In this document: positions 26,439 through 34,209 of the stretch, in pieces
How the letters are laid out: every line of letters begins with the position of its first letter
How positions within the stretch are numbered: the stretch's first letter is position 1
Assembly (NCBI GenBank): GCA_017428105.1
Contig: JAFRRM010000016.1
Location: forward strand, 36,187 to 100,186
DNA length: 64,000 nucleotides
From: Lachnospiraceae bacterium
Lineage (GTDB): Bacteria; Bacillota; Clostridia; Lachnospirales; Lachnospiraceae
Direction: 5' to 3'
Notes under the pieces: model-generated
The model's input: only the letters and a program-made list of their open reading frames with translations
Databases searched by the model: none
Told to the model about the DNA's origin: nothing
Made by a program: the position numbers and the translations under genes

Positions 26439-27344
26439 ATGGATTCAAAAATGATTGAAACTTTTCTGGCTTCCGCCAATCAGGGGAGTTTTACCAAAGC
26501 AGGTGAGATCCTTTCCTTGACGCCGCCGAATGTTATGCGTCAGGTCAATTTGCTGGAAGAGGAAATAGGTGTGCCGCTGCTAATTCGAAACTCCAAGGGG
26601 GTCGAACTGACGGTGGCGGGAAGAGTATTTTACCGCGAATCGCAGGACCTGCTACGGCGGTCTTCCATCGCGGCAGCGCGGACGCGTCGGGCTTCGGCTG
26701 TGGCTAAAAAGGCCGTCCGCCTGGGTGTTTCAGCCATGAATCCGATGCAGGAGTTCAATCGGATCTGGCGCTGTGCACCAAGACGAGACGAGTTTGCTCT
26801 GTCCCTGATCAACCTGCCGACTGACGTCAATGAGACCGTATCCGCGGAGCGGGGCGATTTCCGGGAAACGGATGTTGTGTTCTGTTCTGGCCCAGTGATT
26901 GATCGTTTCACAGAAATCGAATTCTTTCCGCTATGTTCTTATCCGTTGATTTGTGCAGTCCCTGCGGGTCATCCGCTGGCGCAGAAAGAAAAAATCTTGT
27001 TGTCGGACCTTAAGGGAGAAACAGTCCTGTTTCCGTCCCGGAGCAATAGCAGGCTCTGTCTGGAATTCAACCGGAATATCGTGGCGTACGGTCTTGATAT
27101 CCGGGTCGAGACCCCGCAGATCTTTTACGACCAGCAGGTCTTCAATTACTGCGCGGAAAACGGTGTGCTGCTGATCTCTCTCCCCTGTTGGAACGAAGTT
27201 CATCCGGGCCTGATCGGCCGTCCGGTGGACTGGGGGCGGGATTGGGCCCTTTCTTATGGCCTGACCTGGCGAACGGATAAAAAAGGGGTGACGGCAGACT
27301 TTATCCGGGCATTGCAGGAAGGGATGGAGGTCGTCGGGCTATAA
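26439..27344 (+). CDS. LysR-type transcriptional regulator
   Basis: 301 residues. N-terminal winged helix-turn-helix: METFLASANQGSFTKAGEILSLTPPNVMRQVNLLEEEIGVPLLIR region, followed by the inducer-binding domain with two lobes (SYPLICAVPAGHPLAQKEKILLSDL is the typical lobe II entry). Start 26439 is chosen for GGAGG just upstream; the frame extends further but without a site. Divergent from the exported propeller/NlpC gene, so it may regulate that block (inference from orientation). Confidence 0.9.
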   Translation: MDSKMIETFLASANQGSFTKAGEILSLTPPNVMRQVNLLEEEIGVPLLIRNSKGVELTVAGRVFYRESQDLLRRSSIAAARTRRASAVAKKAVRLGVSAMNPMQEFNRIWRCAPRRDEFALSLINLPTDVNETVSAERGDFRETDVVFCSGPVIDRFTEIEFFPLCSYPLICAVPAGHPLAQKEKILLSDLKGETVLFPSRSNSRLCLEFNRNIVAYGLDIRVETPQIFYDQQVFNYCAENGVLLISLPCWNEVHPGLIGRPVDWGRDWALSYGLTWRTDKKGVTADFIRALQEGMEVVGL

Positions 27345-27353
27345 AAAACCATC

Positions 27354-27383
27354 TTGTCTTCCTGTGCCCAGATGGTGTATGAT
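27354..27383 (+). promoter_or_regulatory. Promoter of the second half-exporter
   Basis: TTGTCT at 27354-27359, 18-bp spacer, TATGAT at 27378-27383, giving a leader of about 110 nt before the ATG at 27504. Confidence 0.5.
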
Positions 27384-27428
27384 ACAAAAAGAAACTAATG
27401 ATGACTGGTGTGGGAGAACAGAACGTTT

Positions 27429-27470
27429 CGGGGCTGTAAAAAACGATTGCTCATATTTTTCATAGCCCCG
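27429..27470 (+). promoter_or_regulatory. Leader hairpin upstream of the second half-exporter
   Basis: CGGGGCT-GT-AAAAA pairs with TTTTT-CAT-AGCCCCG across a 12-nt loop. It lies in the leader of the gene at 27504 and lacks a following T-run, so it is a structure rather than a terminator; function unknown. Confidence 0.45.
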
Positions 27471-27503
27471 CAGATCAAGGACATTGCAAGGAGAGACCGC
27501 CTC

Positions 27504-29285
27504 ATGCCTCCGGGAGGACAGCCCAGAAACGGGAAACTGGAAAAGCCCAAGGACGTCAGGAACGCCTTAAAGCGCATCCTCTCTTATTTGCTGCGCTATA
27601 AATGGTTCCTGGCCGTCCTGGTCGTCCTGACGCTGCTCTCCAACCTGGGCAACCTGATGGGGCCGCGCCTGGCGGGCAAGGCCATCCACGAGGCGGAGGC
27701 CGGCATCGGGCAGATCAACTTTGAGCGGGTGGGACACTACGCCCTCGCGATGCTGCTCGTCTACGCGGCCAGCGGCCTGATCTCCCTGACCGTCAACATC
27801 TCCATGATGCGCATCAGCCGCCGCGTGGCCTACGACATGCGGAAGGACGTGTTCAAGAAGCTCCTGTCCCTTCCCGTCTCCTATTTTGACCGCAACATGG
27901 CCGGCGACATCATCAGCCGCGTTTCCTATGACATCGACGTGCTGACCACCTCCCTGGCCACGGACCTGGTGCAGATCGTGACCAGTGTCGTAACGGTCGC
28001 GGGCTCTCTGTTCATGATGATCCGCCTGTCCGCCTGGCTGTCCCTCACCACGCTGGTCACCATCCCGCTGGCTTTTATCATTACCCGGACCCGCGGCCGC
28101 ATCTCCCGCCCGCTTTTCGCCAAGCGCAGCGCCGCGTACGGCAGGATGAACGGCTTCGTGGAGGAGAAATTCAGCGGCCAGAAGACCATCCTGGCCTACG
28201 CCTACGAAGACGGGGTCTGCGAGGATTTCCGGAAGATCAACGGTGAAGCCGCGGACGCCTACTGCAACGCGCAGTCCGTGGCCATGACCGCCGGCCCGCT
28301 GGTCGGCTTCGTGAACAACCTGGGGCTGGCGCTGGTGAGCCTGTTCGGCGGCGTGCTGTACGTGAAAGGGATCGTGAACCTGGAGGTCATTTCCTCCTAC
28401 GTGCTGTATTCGCGCAAATTCTCAGGCCCCATCAACGAGATCGCGAACATCTTCAATGAGATCATGTCCGCGCTGGCCGCGTCGGAGCGCGTGTTCCGCT
28501 TCCTGGACGAGGCGGAGGAGCCCGCAGACCTGGCGGACGCGGAGCCGCTCACGGACGTGCAGGGCCACGTCGAGTGCCGGGACGTGAATTTCAGCTACGT
28601 GCCCGGGAAACCCGTTCTGAAGCGCTTCAGCCTGGACGCGCCGGCGGGCAGGACCATCGCCATCGTGGGCCATACGGGGGCAGGCAAGACCACCATCATC
28701 AACCTGCTGATGCGGTTCTATGACGTGGACGACGGCGCCATCTGCATCGACGGGCACGAGATCCGGCACATCACGCGGGATTCTCTGCGCCGCAGCTTCG
28801 CGATGGTGCTGCAGGACACCTGGCTGTTCCACGGCACGATTTTCGACAACATCGCCTACGGCAAGGAAGGCGCGACCCGCGAAGAAGTCATCGCCGCCGC
28901 CAAAGCCGCGCGCATCCATAACACCATCATGCAGCTCCCGCTGGGCTACGACACGGTCATCACCGAGGACGGCGGGAACATCTCCAAAGGTCAGAAGCAG
29001 CTGCTCACCATCGCCCGCGCCATGCTGTACGACGCGCGCATGCTGATCCTGGACGAAGCCACGTCCAACGTGGATACGGAGACGGAGCGCGAGGTCCAGG
29101 TAGCCATGCGGCGCCTGATGGCGGGCAAGACCTCGTTCGTGATCGCCCACCGCCTGAGCACCATCGAGAAGGCCGACAAGATCCTGGTGGTGGAAAACGG
29201 CGACGTGATCGAAGAGGGACAGCACGCCGACCTGATGAAGGCGCGGGGCGCCTATTACCGCCTGTACGCCGCCCAATTCGAGTAA
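27504..29285 (+). CDS. ABC exporter half-transporter, catalytic-site subunit
   Basis: 593 residues. Exporter membrane domain (motifs SLPVSYFDRNMAGDIISRVSYD and FVEEKFSGQKTILAYAYED are typical of the larger subunit of YfiC-like pairs), then the nucleotide-binding domain: Walker A GHTGAGKTT (about 389), degenerate signature ISKGQKQL instead of LSGGQ, Walker B LILDEATSNVD with catalytic Glu, and switch His in IAHRLSTI. The defects are the mirror image of those in the gene at 19666, so the two should form one heterodimer. ATG 27504 has AAGGAG upstream; the longer frame is unlikely. Confidence 0.9.
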   Translation: MPPGGQPRNGKLEKPKDVRNALKRILSYLLRYKWFLAVLVVLTLLSNLGNLMGPRLAGKAIHEAEAGIGQINFERVGHYALAMLLVYAASGLISLTVNISMMRISRRVAYDMRKDVFKKLLSLPVSYFDRNMAGDIISRVSYDIDVLTTSLATDLVQIVTSVVTVAGSLFMMIRLSAWLSLTTLVTIPLAFIITRTRGRISRPLFAKRSAAYGRMNGFVEEKFSGQKTILAYAYEDGVCEDFRKINGEAADAYCNAQSVAMTAGPLVGFVNNLGLALVSLFGGVLYVKGIVNLEVISSYVLYSRKFSGPINEIANIFNEIMSALAASERVFRFLDEAEEPADLADAEPLTDVQGHVECRDVNFSYVPGKPVLKRFSLDAPAGRTIAIVGHTGAGKTTIINLLMRFYDVDDGAICIDGHEIRHITRDSLRRSFAMVLQDTWLFHGTIFDNIAYGKEGATREEVIAAAKAARIHNTIMQLPLGYDTVITEDGGNISKGQKQLLTIARAMLYDARMLILDEATSNVDTETEREVQVAMRRLMAGKTSFVIAHRLSTIEKADKILVVENGDVIEEGQHADLMKARGAYYRLYAAQFE

Positions 29286-29345
29286 ACTTGCATTTTTCAC
29301 CTGTTTTGTGTATAATAGGTAAATCCCCTAAAAAAAGGAATGATC

Positions 29346-30788
29346 ATGGAAGACCAGAAAACCACACCGGAACAGGAATATATGACGCCGGAAGAGGAGC
29401 TGGAAGCCTCGCAGACCGGACCGGAAACGGAAACCGCGCCGGAAGCGGAGACGGAACAGACCGCCCCGGAAACGGATCAGGCTGCCCCGGAGACCGAAGC
29501 GGAACCGTCCGCGGCGGATCCGGATGGCCCGGACGAGCCTTATGAGACGGACGAACCGGAGGCCGGACCGGACGAAGAGCTCGCCTCTCCCATCCGCCCG
29601 AAGAACACCAAGCAGAATCTCCTGCTCTTGCTGGGAACGCTCCTGGTGATCTTTTTGGTATACCTCTCCACTTCGCTGATCTACAAGATCTCCCGCGGCG
29701 AGACCTGGAACCCCTTCGCGTTCCTGACCCGGAAGACCACGGAAGCCCAGCTGCCCACCGTTCCCACCATCCCCGGCAACATCCTGACCTCCATTGCCTC
29801 TGAGACCGCCGGCGGCCCCACGCTCCCCGTCCTGACCACCACTGCGCTCGACACGTCCGACCCGACCACCGCGTCCTCGGATGACACGCAGGAGAGCCTG
29901 ACCACGGAACCGACGGAGGAGACGAAGGAAACAGAGTCCGTCGAGGATACCACGGAAGAAGCTACGACGGAAGAGCCGACTGACGAACCCACCACCGAAC
30001 CCGCTTCCGAGGAGACCACCGAAGAACCGACGACGGAAGAGCCCACCACAGAGCCCACCACCGAACCGACCACAGAACCCACCACAGAACCGACCACAGA
30101 ACCCACCACCGAACCGACCACAGAGCCCACTACCGAATATCCCACGGAGCCCGTTTACGATTTCACGCATCTGCAGGACCATCTGCACTTTGCCGGTCTG
30201 GAGGAATCCGACCTGACCGGAACGCAGCTGATCGTGGCACAGGGCAGCATGGGCGGCAGCTGCCTGCTGTATTTCTTTGAAAAGACCGGCGACGAATGGA
30301 CCCTGACGGAAGCCGTCCCCGTCGCCAAAGCGGTCATCAGCCGCCGCGGCGTCAGCTCCTCGCGTCCGGCCGGCAGCACCTATACCCCCAGCGGTTATTA
30401 CGCCCTGGGTCCGGCTTACGGCACGGCTCCTGCCATCTTCTCGGCCATGCCTTACCAGCAGATCCGGGAAGGCGATCAGTGGGTGACCGACCCCGACTCC
30501 GCCTTCTACAACCAGCTGGTCGACGCCTCGCAGAAGAAAGACTGGAAGTCCTCGCTGGATCTGAGCGTGATGAGCGACGCGTTCAAATACGCGGTGCTGA
30601 TCCAGTACAATACGTCCCCCATCGACCCCGCGCTGGGCAGCGCCATCTTCCTGAACGTGGCGACGGACCAGGATTCCAACGGCTCCATCGGCGCCCGCGA
30701 ATCCACCCTCTTCGCCCTGCTGCAGTGGCTGGCGCCGGAAAGCGACCCGCACATCCTGATCTATTCCTATGAAGCCGTTCAAGAGTAA
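29346..30788 (+). CDS. L,D-transpeptidase-like membrane protein lacking catalytic residues
   Basis: 480 residues. Acidic Glu/Pro/Ala N-terminus (1-78), one membrane helix (about 89-112), a long Thr/Glu/Pro wall-spanning stretch with TTEP repeats (about 190-260), then a ~200-residue domain whose layout (SGYYALGPAYGTAP, WVTDPDSAFYNQLVD, DAFKYAVLIQYN, GSAIFLNV, LLQWLAPESDPHILI) matches the COG3786/YkuD-like transpeptidase family. The family's catalytic His (FLH) is Asn437 and the Cys (GC) is Ser447, so it is probably an inactive, peptidoglycan-binding relative. Start 29346 fits the AAAGGA site better than 29340. Confidence 0.7.
   Translation: MEDQKTTPEQEYMTPEEELEASQTGPETETAPEAETEQTAPETDQAAPETEAEPSAADPDGPDEPYETDEPEAGPDEELASPIRPKNTKQNLLLLLGTLLVIFLVYLSTSLIYKISRGETWNPFAFLTRKTTEAQLPTVPTIPGNILTSIASETAGGPTLPVLTTTALDTSDPTTASSDDTQESLTTEPTEETKETESVEDTTEEATTEEPTDEPTTEPASEETTEEPTTEEPTTEPTTEPTTEPTTEPTTEPTTEPTTEPTTEYPTEPVYDFTHLQDHLHFAGLEESDLTGTQLIVAQGSMGGSCLLYFFEKTGDEWTLTEAVPVAKAVISRRGVSSSRPAGSTYTPSGYYALGPAYGTAPAIFSAMPYQQIREGDQWVTDPDSAFYNQLVDASQKKDWKSSLDLSVMSDAFKYAVLIQYNTSPIDPALGSAIFLNVATDQDSNGSIGARESTLFALLQWLAPESDPHILIYSYEAVQE
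29985..30140 (+). repeat. Coding tandem repeat (Thr-Glu-Pro-Thr units)
   Basis: Twelve-base units alternating ACCGAACCGACC and ACAGAACCCACC repeat about ten times and encode TTEP. They lie in the extracellular stalk of the protein at 29346 and vary at third codon positions. Confidence 0.85.
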
Positions 30789-31221
30789 ATCTCTGTTCTA
30801 TTTCCTGTCCTTTACCTGGGGGCTGCCGATGAACGTCGGCGGCCTCCTCATTGCGTGCGCCATGCTGCTCACCGGCCACAAGCCGCACCGCTGGGGCCCC
30901 TGCATCTATTTCAACGCCGGCAAGCACTGGGGCGGCGCCTCCTACGGCATCTTTTTCCTGACCGACCGGGACGACGACCTGCGCATCAAGAATCATGAGA
31001 TGGGCCACGCCTTCCAGAACTGCTACCTGGGCTTCCTGATGCCCTTCGTGGTCGGCCTGCCCTCCATGTCCCGCTACTGGACGCGCCGCCTCCGGACGCG
31101 CGCCGGCCATCCGCCGAAAACGGACTACGATTCCATCTGGTTCGAAGGCTCGGCCACCCGGATCGGGTTCCGGTACTGGGACATCATGAAGGAAAAAACG
31201 GAGGGGCAGGCGGTCCTGTAA
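30769..31221 (+). CDS. Membrane protein with HExxH-type metalloprotease motif
   Basis: 150 residues with two hydrophobic segments (SFTWGLPMNVGGLLIACAML and YLGFLMPFVVGLPS). Between them NHEMGHAFQN contains HEMGH, a zinc-binding HExxH. C-terminal residues include SIWFEGSATRIGFRYW. Small clostridial membrane proteins with this layout are usually left as hypothetical. The start lies 20 bp inside the upstream gene, suggesting coupled translation with the transpeptidase-like protein. Protease activity is inferred from the motif only. Confidence 0.7.
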   Translation: MKPFKSKSLFYFLSFTWGLPMNVGGLLIACAMLLTGHKPHRWGPCIYFNAGKHWGGASYGIFFLTDRDDDLRIKNHEMGHAFQNCYLGFLMPFVVGLPSMSRYWTRRLRTRAGHPPKTDYDSIWFEGSATRIGFRYWDIMKEKTEGQAVL

Positions 31222-31320
31222 CGGAGCGCCGCATACGGACGCATATAGAAAAGACAGAATGGCCGCAGGGCAGACGGGTAAGTCCATCTTTATCCGCCTG
31301 TCCTTTTCATAAAAATCTGC

Positions 31321-31374
31321 TATAATATTCCCCGGTAAGTGTAACCCTCCCGCCTCTAACGGTGCTTATCCGGG
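31321..31374 (+). promoter_or_regulatory. Extended -10 promoter and leader hairpin of the sigma factor operon
   Basis: TGCTATAAT (TATAAT at 31321-31326, with extended-10 TGC) but no clear -35. Immediately downstream CCCGGTAAG (31331-31339) pairs with CTTATCCGGG (31365-31374, one bulge), so the 5' end of the transcript would fold into a hairpin before the gene at 31414. Confidence 0.55.
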
Positions 31375-31413
31375 TGAAGGCCTTTATTACCGGCAGGAAA
31401 GGAGAAGAAAGCT

Positions 31414-31974
31414 TTGGATGATAACCGCATCGTCGATCTGTATCTGCAGCGGGACGAGGACGCGATCCGGCAGACCATGGAGAAGTACGGCAGCCGTCTG
31501 CGCGCGCTGTCCTACGGGATGGTCGGGGACCGGGGCACGGCCGAAGAGTGCGAAAACGATACGTACCGGGAAGCCTGGAACAGCATCCCGCCTCATGAGC
31601 CGCGGACGTATCTGTATCCCTTCCTGGCGCGGATCATCCGCCATATCTCGCTGAACTGCTGCCGCGACCGCAGCCGGCTCAGGCGCAGCGCGCTGATCTG
31701 CGAGCTCAGCAAAGAGATGGAGCAGTGCCTCCCCGCCCCCGACGATGCGGCGTGCCGTCTGGACGCCATGGCGCTGAACGCGGCGATCAACGGGTTTTTA
31801 AGCGGGCTCGACGCCGAAAAGCGGAACATCTTCATCCGCCGGTACTGGTATCTGGATCCTGTCGCCGACATCTCCGCGCGTTACGGCTTATCGCAAAGCA
31901 AAGTCAAGACCACGCTCTTCCGCTGCCGCAGCGGGCTGCGGAAGCATCTGGAAAAGGAGGGTTATGTATTATGA
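31414..31974 (+). CDS. ECF-type RNA polymerase sigma factor
   Basis: 186 residues. Region 2 is recognisable at residues about 10-75 (YLQRDEDAIRQTMEKYGSRL, EECENDTYREAWNSIPP), and region 4 at about 125-180 (DAEKRNIFIRRYWYL, DISARYGLSQSKVKTTLFRCR, a helix-turn-helix). The start is TTG at 31414, with GGAGAAGAAAG upstream and correct protein sequence DDNRIVDLYLQ from there; no ATG fits. It overlaps the next gene by 4 bp, the usual sigma/anti-sigma coupling. Confidence 0.87.
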   Translation: MDDNRIVDLYLQRDEDAIRQTMEKYGSRLRALSYGMVGDRGTAEECENDTYREAWNSIPPHEPRTYLYPFLARIIRHISLNCCRDRSRLRRSALICELSKEMEQCLPAPDDAACRLDAMALNAAINGFLSGLDAEKRNIFIRRYWYLDPVADISARYGLSQSKVKTTLFRCRSGLRKHLEKEGYVL

Positions 31975-32777
31975 GAGGGAAAGAATTTCTGGATAAGATG
32001 GAACTGATCGATCCGGCCTACGTCGAAGCCGCAGAGGCTGCGTCGGCGCCGAAGATCCGAAAAATGAAGCGCATCCGATGGGGAGCCGTCGCCGCGTGTC
32101 TCTGCCTCCTGCTGGGGACCACGACCGTGCTGGCGGCGACCGGCCTCGGCACGAAACTGTTGTCGGTCTTCAGGTCCCGCGAGGAAACCGGGTACGAACT
32201 GAGCGCCGACATCGTCAAATTCCCGGCGGCTGAGCTGAAGGGGGAGATCCGGAAAGTCCCGGCCCTGATCCGGCAGCAGTTCGAAACGTATCAGCCGTAT
32301 ATGAACTGGGCGCCGAGCACTTGGGAAAAAACCTTCGGGACCCGTGACGAAGCGTATGATTACGTCGGTTTTGACAAACTAAAGCGCCTGTCGTGGGATG
32401 CGGAGGAAAAAGAAACGACGCTGCGCGTCCTGGGGACGGAGAAGGGCGACATCACTTCCGTTGACGTGGAAACATGGTATACTGAGGGCGATATCCGGAT
32501 GTATTTCTTCACCCACGTTTTTACGGAAAATGCGGAGGGGGAGATCACGTTCCTGACCGCCACGACGGAGAAGGTCGGGTTTACCGAATCGTTCCGCACC
32601 GCCAAAAGCGGGAAAACGCTCCATATCATCGACATGTCAGCCATGGAAAGCGGCTATCTGGGCAAGGACGGATATCTGGTGGTGGACGGCGTGCTGTATA
32701 ATCTTCACATCGCCTACCGGGAGAAGGATGCCGGACGGGCGGAGGAACTGCTGAAGCAGTGGGCGGATCTTTTCTGA
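31971..32777 (+). CDS. Membrane anti-sigma factor-like protein
   Basis: 268 residues. Short cytoplasmic N-terminus (MRGKEFLDKMELIDPAYVEAA), one membrane helix at about 35-56 (WGAVAACLCLLLGTTTVLAAT), and a ~210-residue extracellular domain. The N-terminal pattern and single helix match anti-sigma partners commonly paired with these clostridial ECF factors; no zinc-binding anti-sigma motif is seen. The extracellular part is a DUF4367-like domain at best guess (EKETTLRVLGTEKGDITSVDV, SGYLGKDGYLVVDGVLYNLHI). AAGGAGGG precedes the ATG at 31971. Confidence 0.75.
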   Translation: MRGKEFLDKMELIDPAYVEAAEAASAPKIRKMKRIRWGAVAACLCLLLGTTTVLAATGLGTKLLSVFRSREETGYELSADIVKFPAAELKGEIRKVPALIRQQFETYQPYMNWAPSTWEKTFGTRDEAYDYVGFDKLKRLSWDAEEKETTLRVLGTEKGDITSVDVETWYTEGDIRMYFFTHVFTENAEGEITFLTATTEKVGFTESFRTAKSGKTLHIIDMSAMESGYLGKDGYLVVDGVLYNLHIAYREKDAGRAEELLKQWADLF

Positions 32778-32807
32778 AGAAGCCGCCGGCACTCCGAAAG
32801 GAAAAAA

Positions 32808-32845
32808 AAGAAGACGGCGCGGCCCGGGGGCCATGCCGTCTTTTG
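32808..32845. terminator. Bidirectional terminator between convergent operons
   Basis: AAAAGAAGACGGC pairs with GCCGTCTTTT around a GC-rich inner stem (GGCCC/GGGCC-like), between the anti-sigma gene and the AI-2E transporter gene. Confidence 0.7.
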
Positions 32846-32877
32846 GTTTCGGCGATGCCGGAAGGATCTCCGCTCCG

Positions 32878-34209
32878 TCATTCTTCTTCCGAGGCGCGTT
32901 CCGCCGGCTGGTTTTCTGCCGGATCCTCTTCCGCCGGTTTTTCTTCTGCCGTTTTTTCAGCCGGAGCCTGTTCTCCCGGTCTCTCTTCCGCCGAAGTCTG
33001 ATCCGCCGGGGCCTGCTCCGCCGTTTTCTCTTCCGCCGGCTCCTTTTCCGCGGGCTCCCCGCGTTCCGGCAGTTCCGGACCCGGTTTTTTCAGGTACTCT
33101 CCGATCGTGGCCGTCATTTCCTTCAGGACGCCGATGGCGGGGCTAAATACGCCGTAGCGGCAGATCTCCACGATCAGCATGCCCAGCGGGATGGCGAACA
33201 CCAGGCCGGCCAGGCCGTACAGACGGAAGCCGACGAGCATGCACAGGACCGTCATGAGCCCGGAGAGGCCCATGGTCTGCCCCATGACCTTGGGGGAAAG
33301 GATGTTGCGGACGGCCTGCGTCGCCAGGTAGATGACCACGAGCCACACCGCCATCATGTATCGGCCCATCAGCACCTCCGCCAGCGCCCAGGGCAGCAGC
33401 ACGGTGCCGGAGCCAAACACGGGCAGGAAATCGACGAACGCGATCAGCAGGGAAAGCAGCAGCGCATAAGGGACCTTCAGCAGAAGCAGCCCGACCAGCG
33501 TGATGGCCGCCACGACCAGGGACATCTTCAGTTCCACCATGAAATAGCCGCCCAACGCCTTTTTGATGCTCCGCTTGCTCATGTCGATGAAGCGCTGGAT
33601 GCTTTCCGGCATGCGGTCATAGAAGCCGTTCCAGATGCGTTCCCGCTCCCAGAGCAGGATAAAGGAGCTGGCGACGGTGATCAGCGTGTAAAACAGCACG
33701 GTGGGAACGCTCAGGGCGACATTGCCGATCAGCGACGCCAGATGGGTGCTGAGATCGCGCACGCCGTTGATCAGGGCGTCGCGCACTTCCTTAGAAATGC
33801 TGTCCAGGGTCTCCCGGACGTTCTCCGGCAGGTTCTTGAAAATGCCTCCCAGCCAGTCTTCCACCTTCGCCAGCAGATCCAGCAGTTTCTGCAGATACTC
33901 CGGCGCCTGGGGGATGAAGTCCGCCACTTCGCGGACCAGACGGCTCACAATGAGATACAGGGTCACGGTGACCGCCGCAAGCACCAGGATCACCACGATC
34001 ACGGACCCGACCTTTTTCCGGATATGCAGTTTCTTCTCCAGTCCGCGGGCCAGAGGCGACGCCATCAGGGCGATGAGCCAGCCGATCACGAAGGGGAAGA
34101 AGAACACGATGGCGCGCGGCAGCACGAAAACGCAGGCCAGCACGCCCGCGGCCGTCAGGAACAGTGTAAAGAACCACCGCCAGTGCCGGTGGGCCGTCGT
34201 TTCCTGCAT
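32878..34209 (-). CDS. AI-2E family transporter
   Basis: 443 residues, about eight membrane helices, with the family core SLLIAFVDFLPVFGSGTVLLPWAL and LEPKVMGQ-like NILSPKVMGQTMGLSGLM. The family includes TqsA-type exporters and Na+/H+ antiporters. An unusual C-terminal extension of about 70 residues (after residue 370) consists of Ala/Glu/Pro-rich imperfect repeats such as EEKPAEEDPAENQPAE. Start is the ATG at 34209, which overlaps the tldE stop (TGATG) and has GGAGG upstream. Confidence 0.9.
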   Translation of the reverse strand: MQETTAHRHWRWFFTLFLTAAGVLACVFVLPRAIVFFFPFVIGWLIALMASPLARGLEKKLHIRKKVGSVIVVILVLAAVTVTLYLIVSRLVREVADFIPQAPEYLQKLLDLLAKVEDWLGGIFKNLPENVRETLDSISKEVRDALINGVRDLSTHLASLIGNVALSVPTVLFYTLITVASSFILLWERERIWNGFYDRMPESIQRFIDMSKRSIKKALGGYFMVELKMSLVVAAITLVGLLLLKVPYALLLSLLIAFVDFLPVFGSGTVLLPWALAEVLMGRYMMAVWLVVIYLATQAVRNILSPKVMGQTMGLSGLMTVLCMLVGFRLYGLAGLVFAIPLGMLIVEICRYGVFSPAIGVLKEMTATIGEYLKKPGPELPERGEPAEKEPAEEKTAEQAPADQTSAEERPGEQAPAEKTAEEKPAEEDPAENQPAERASEEE

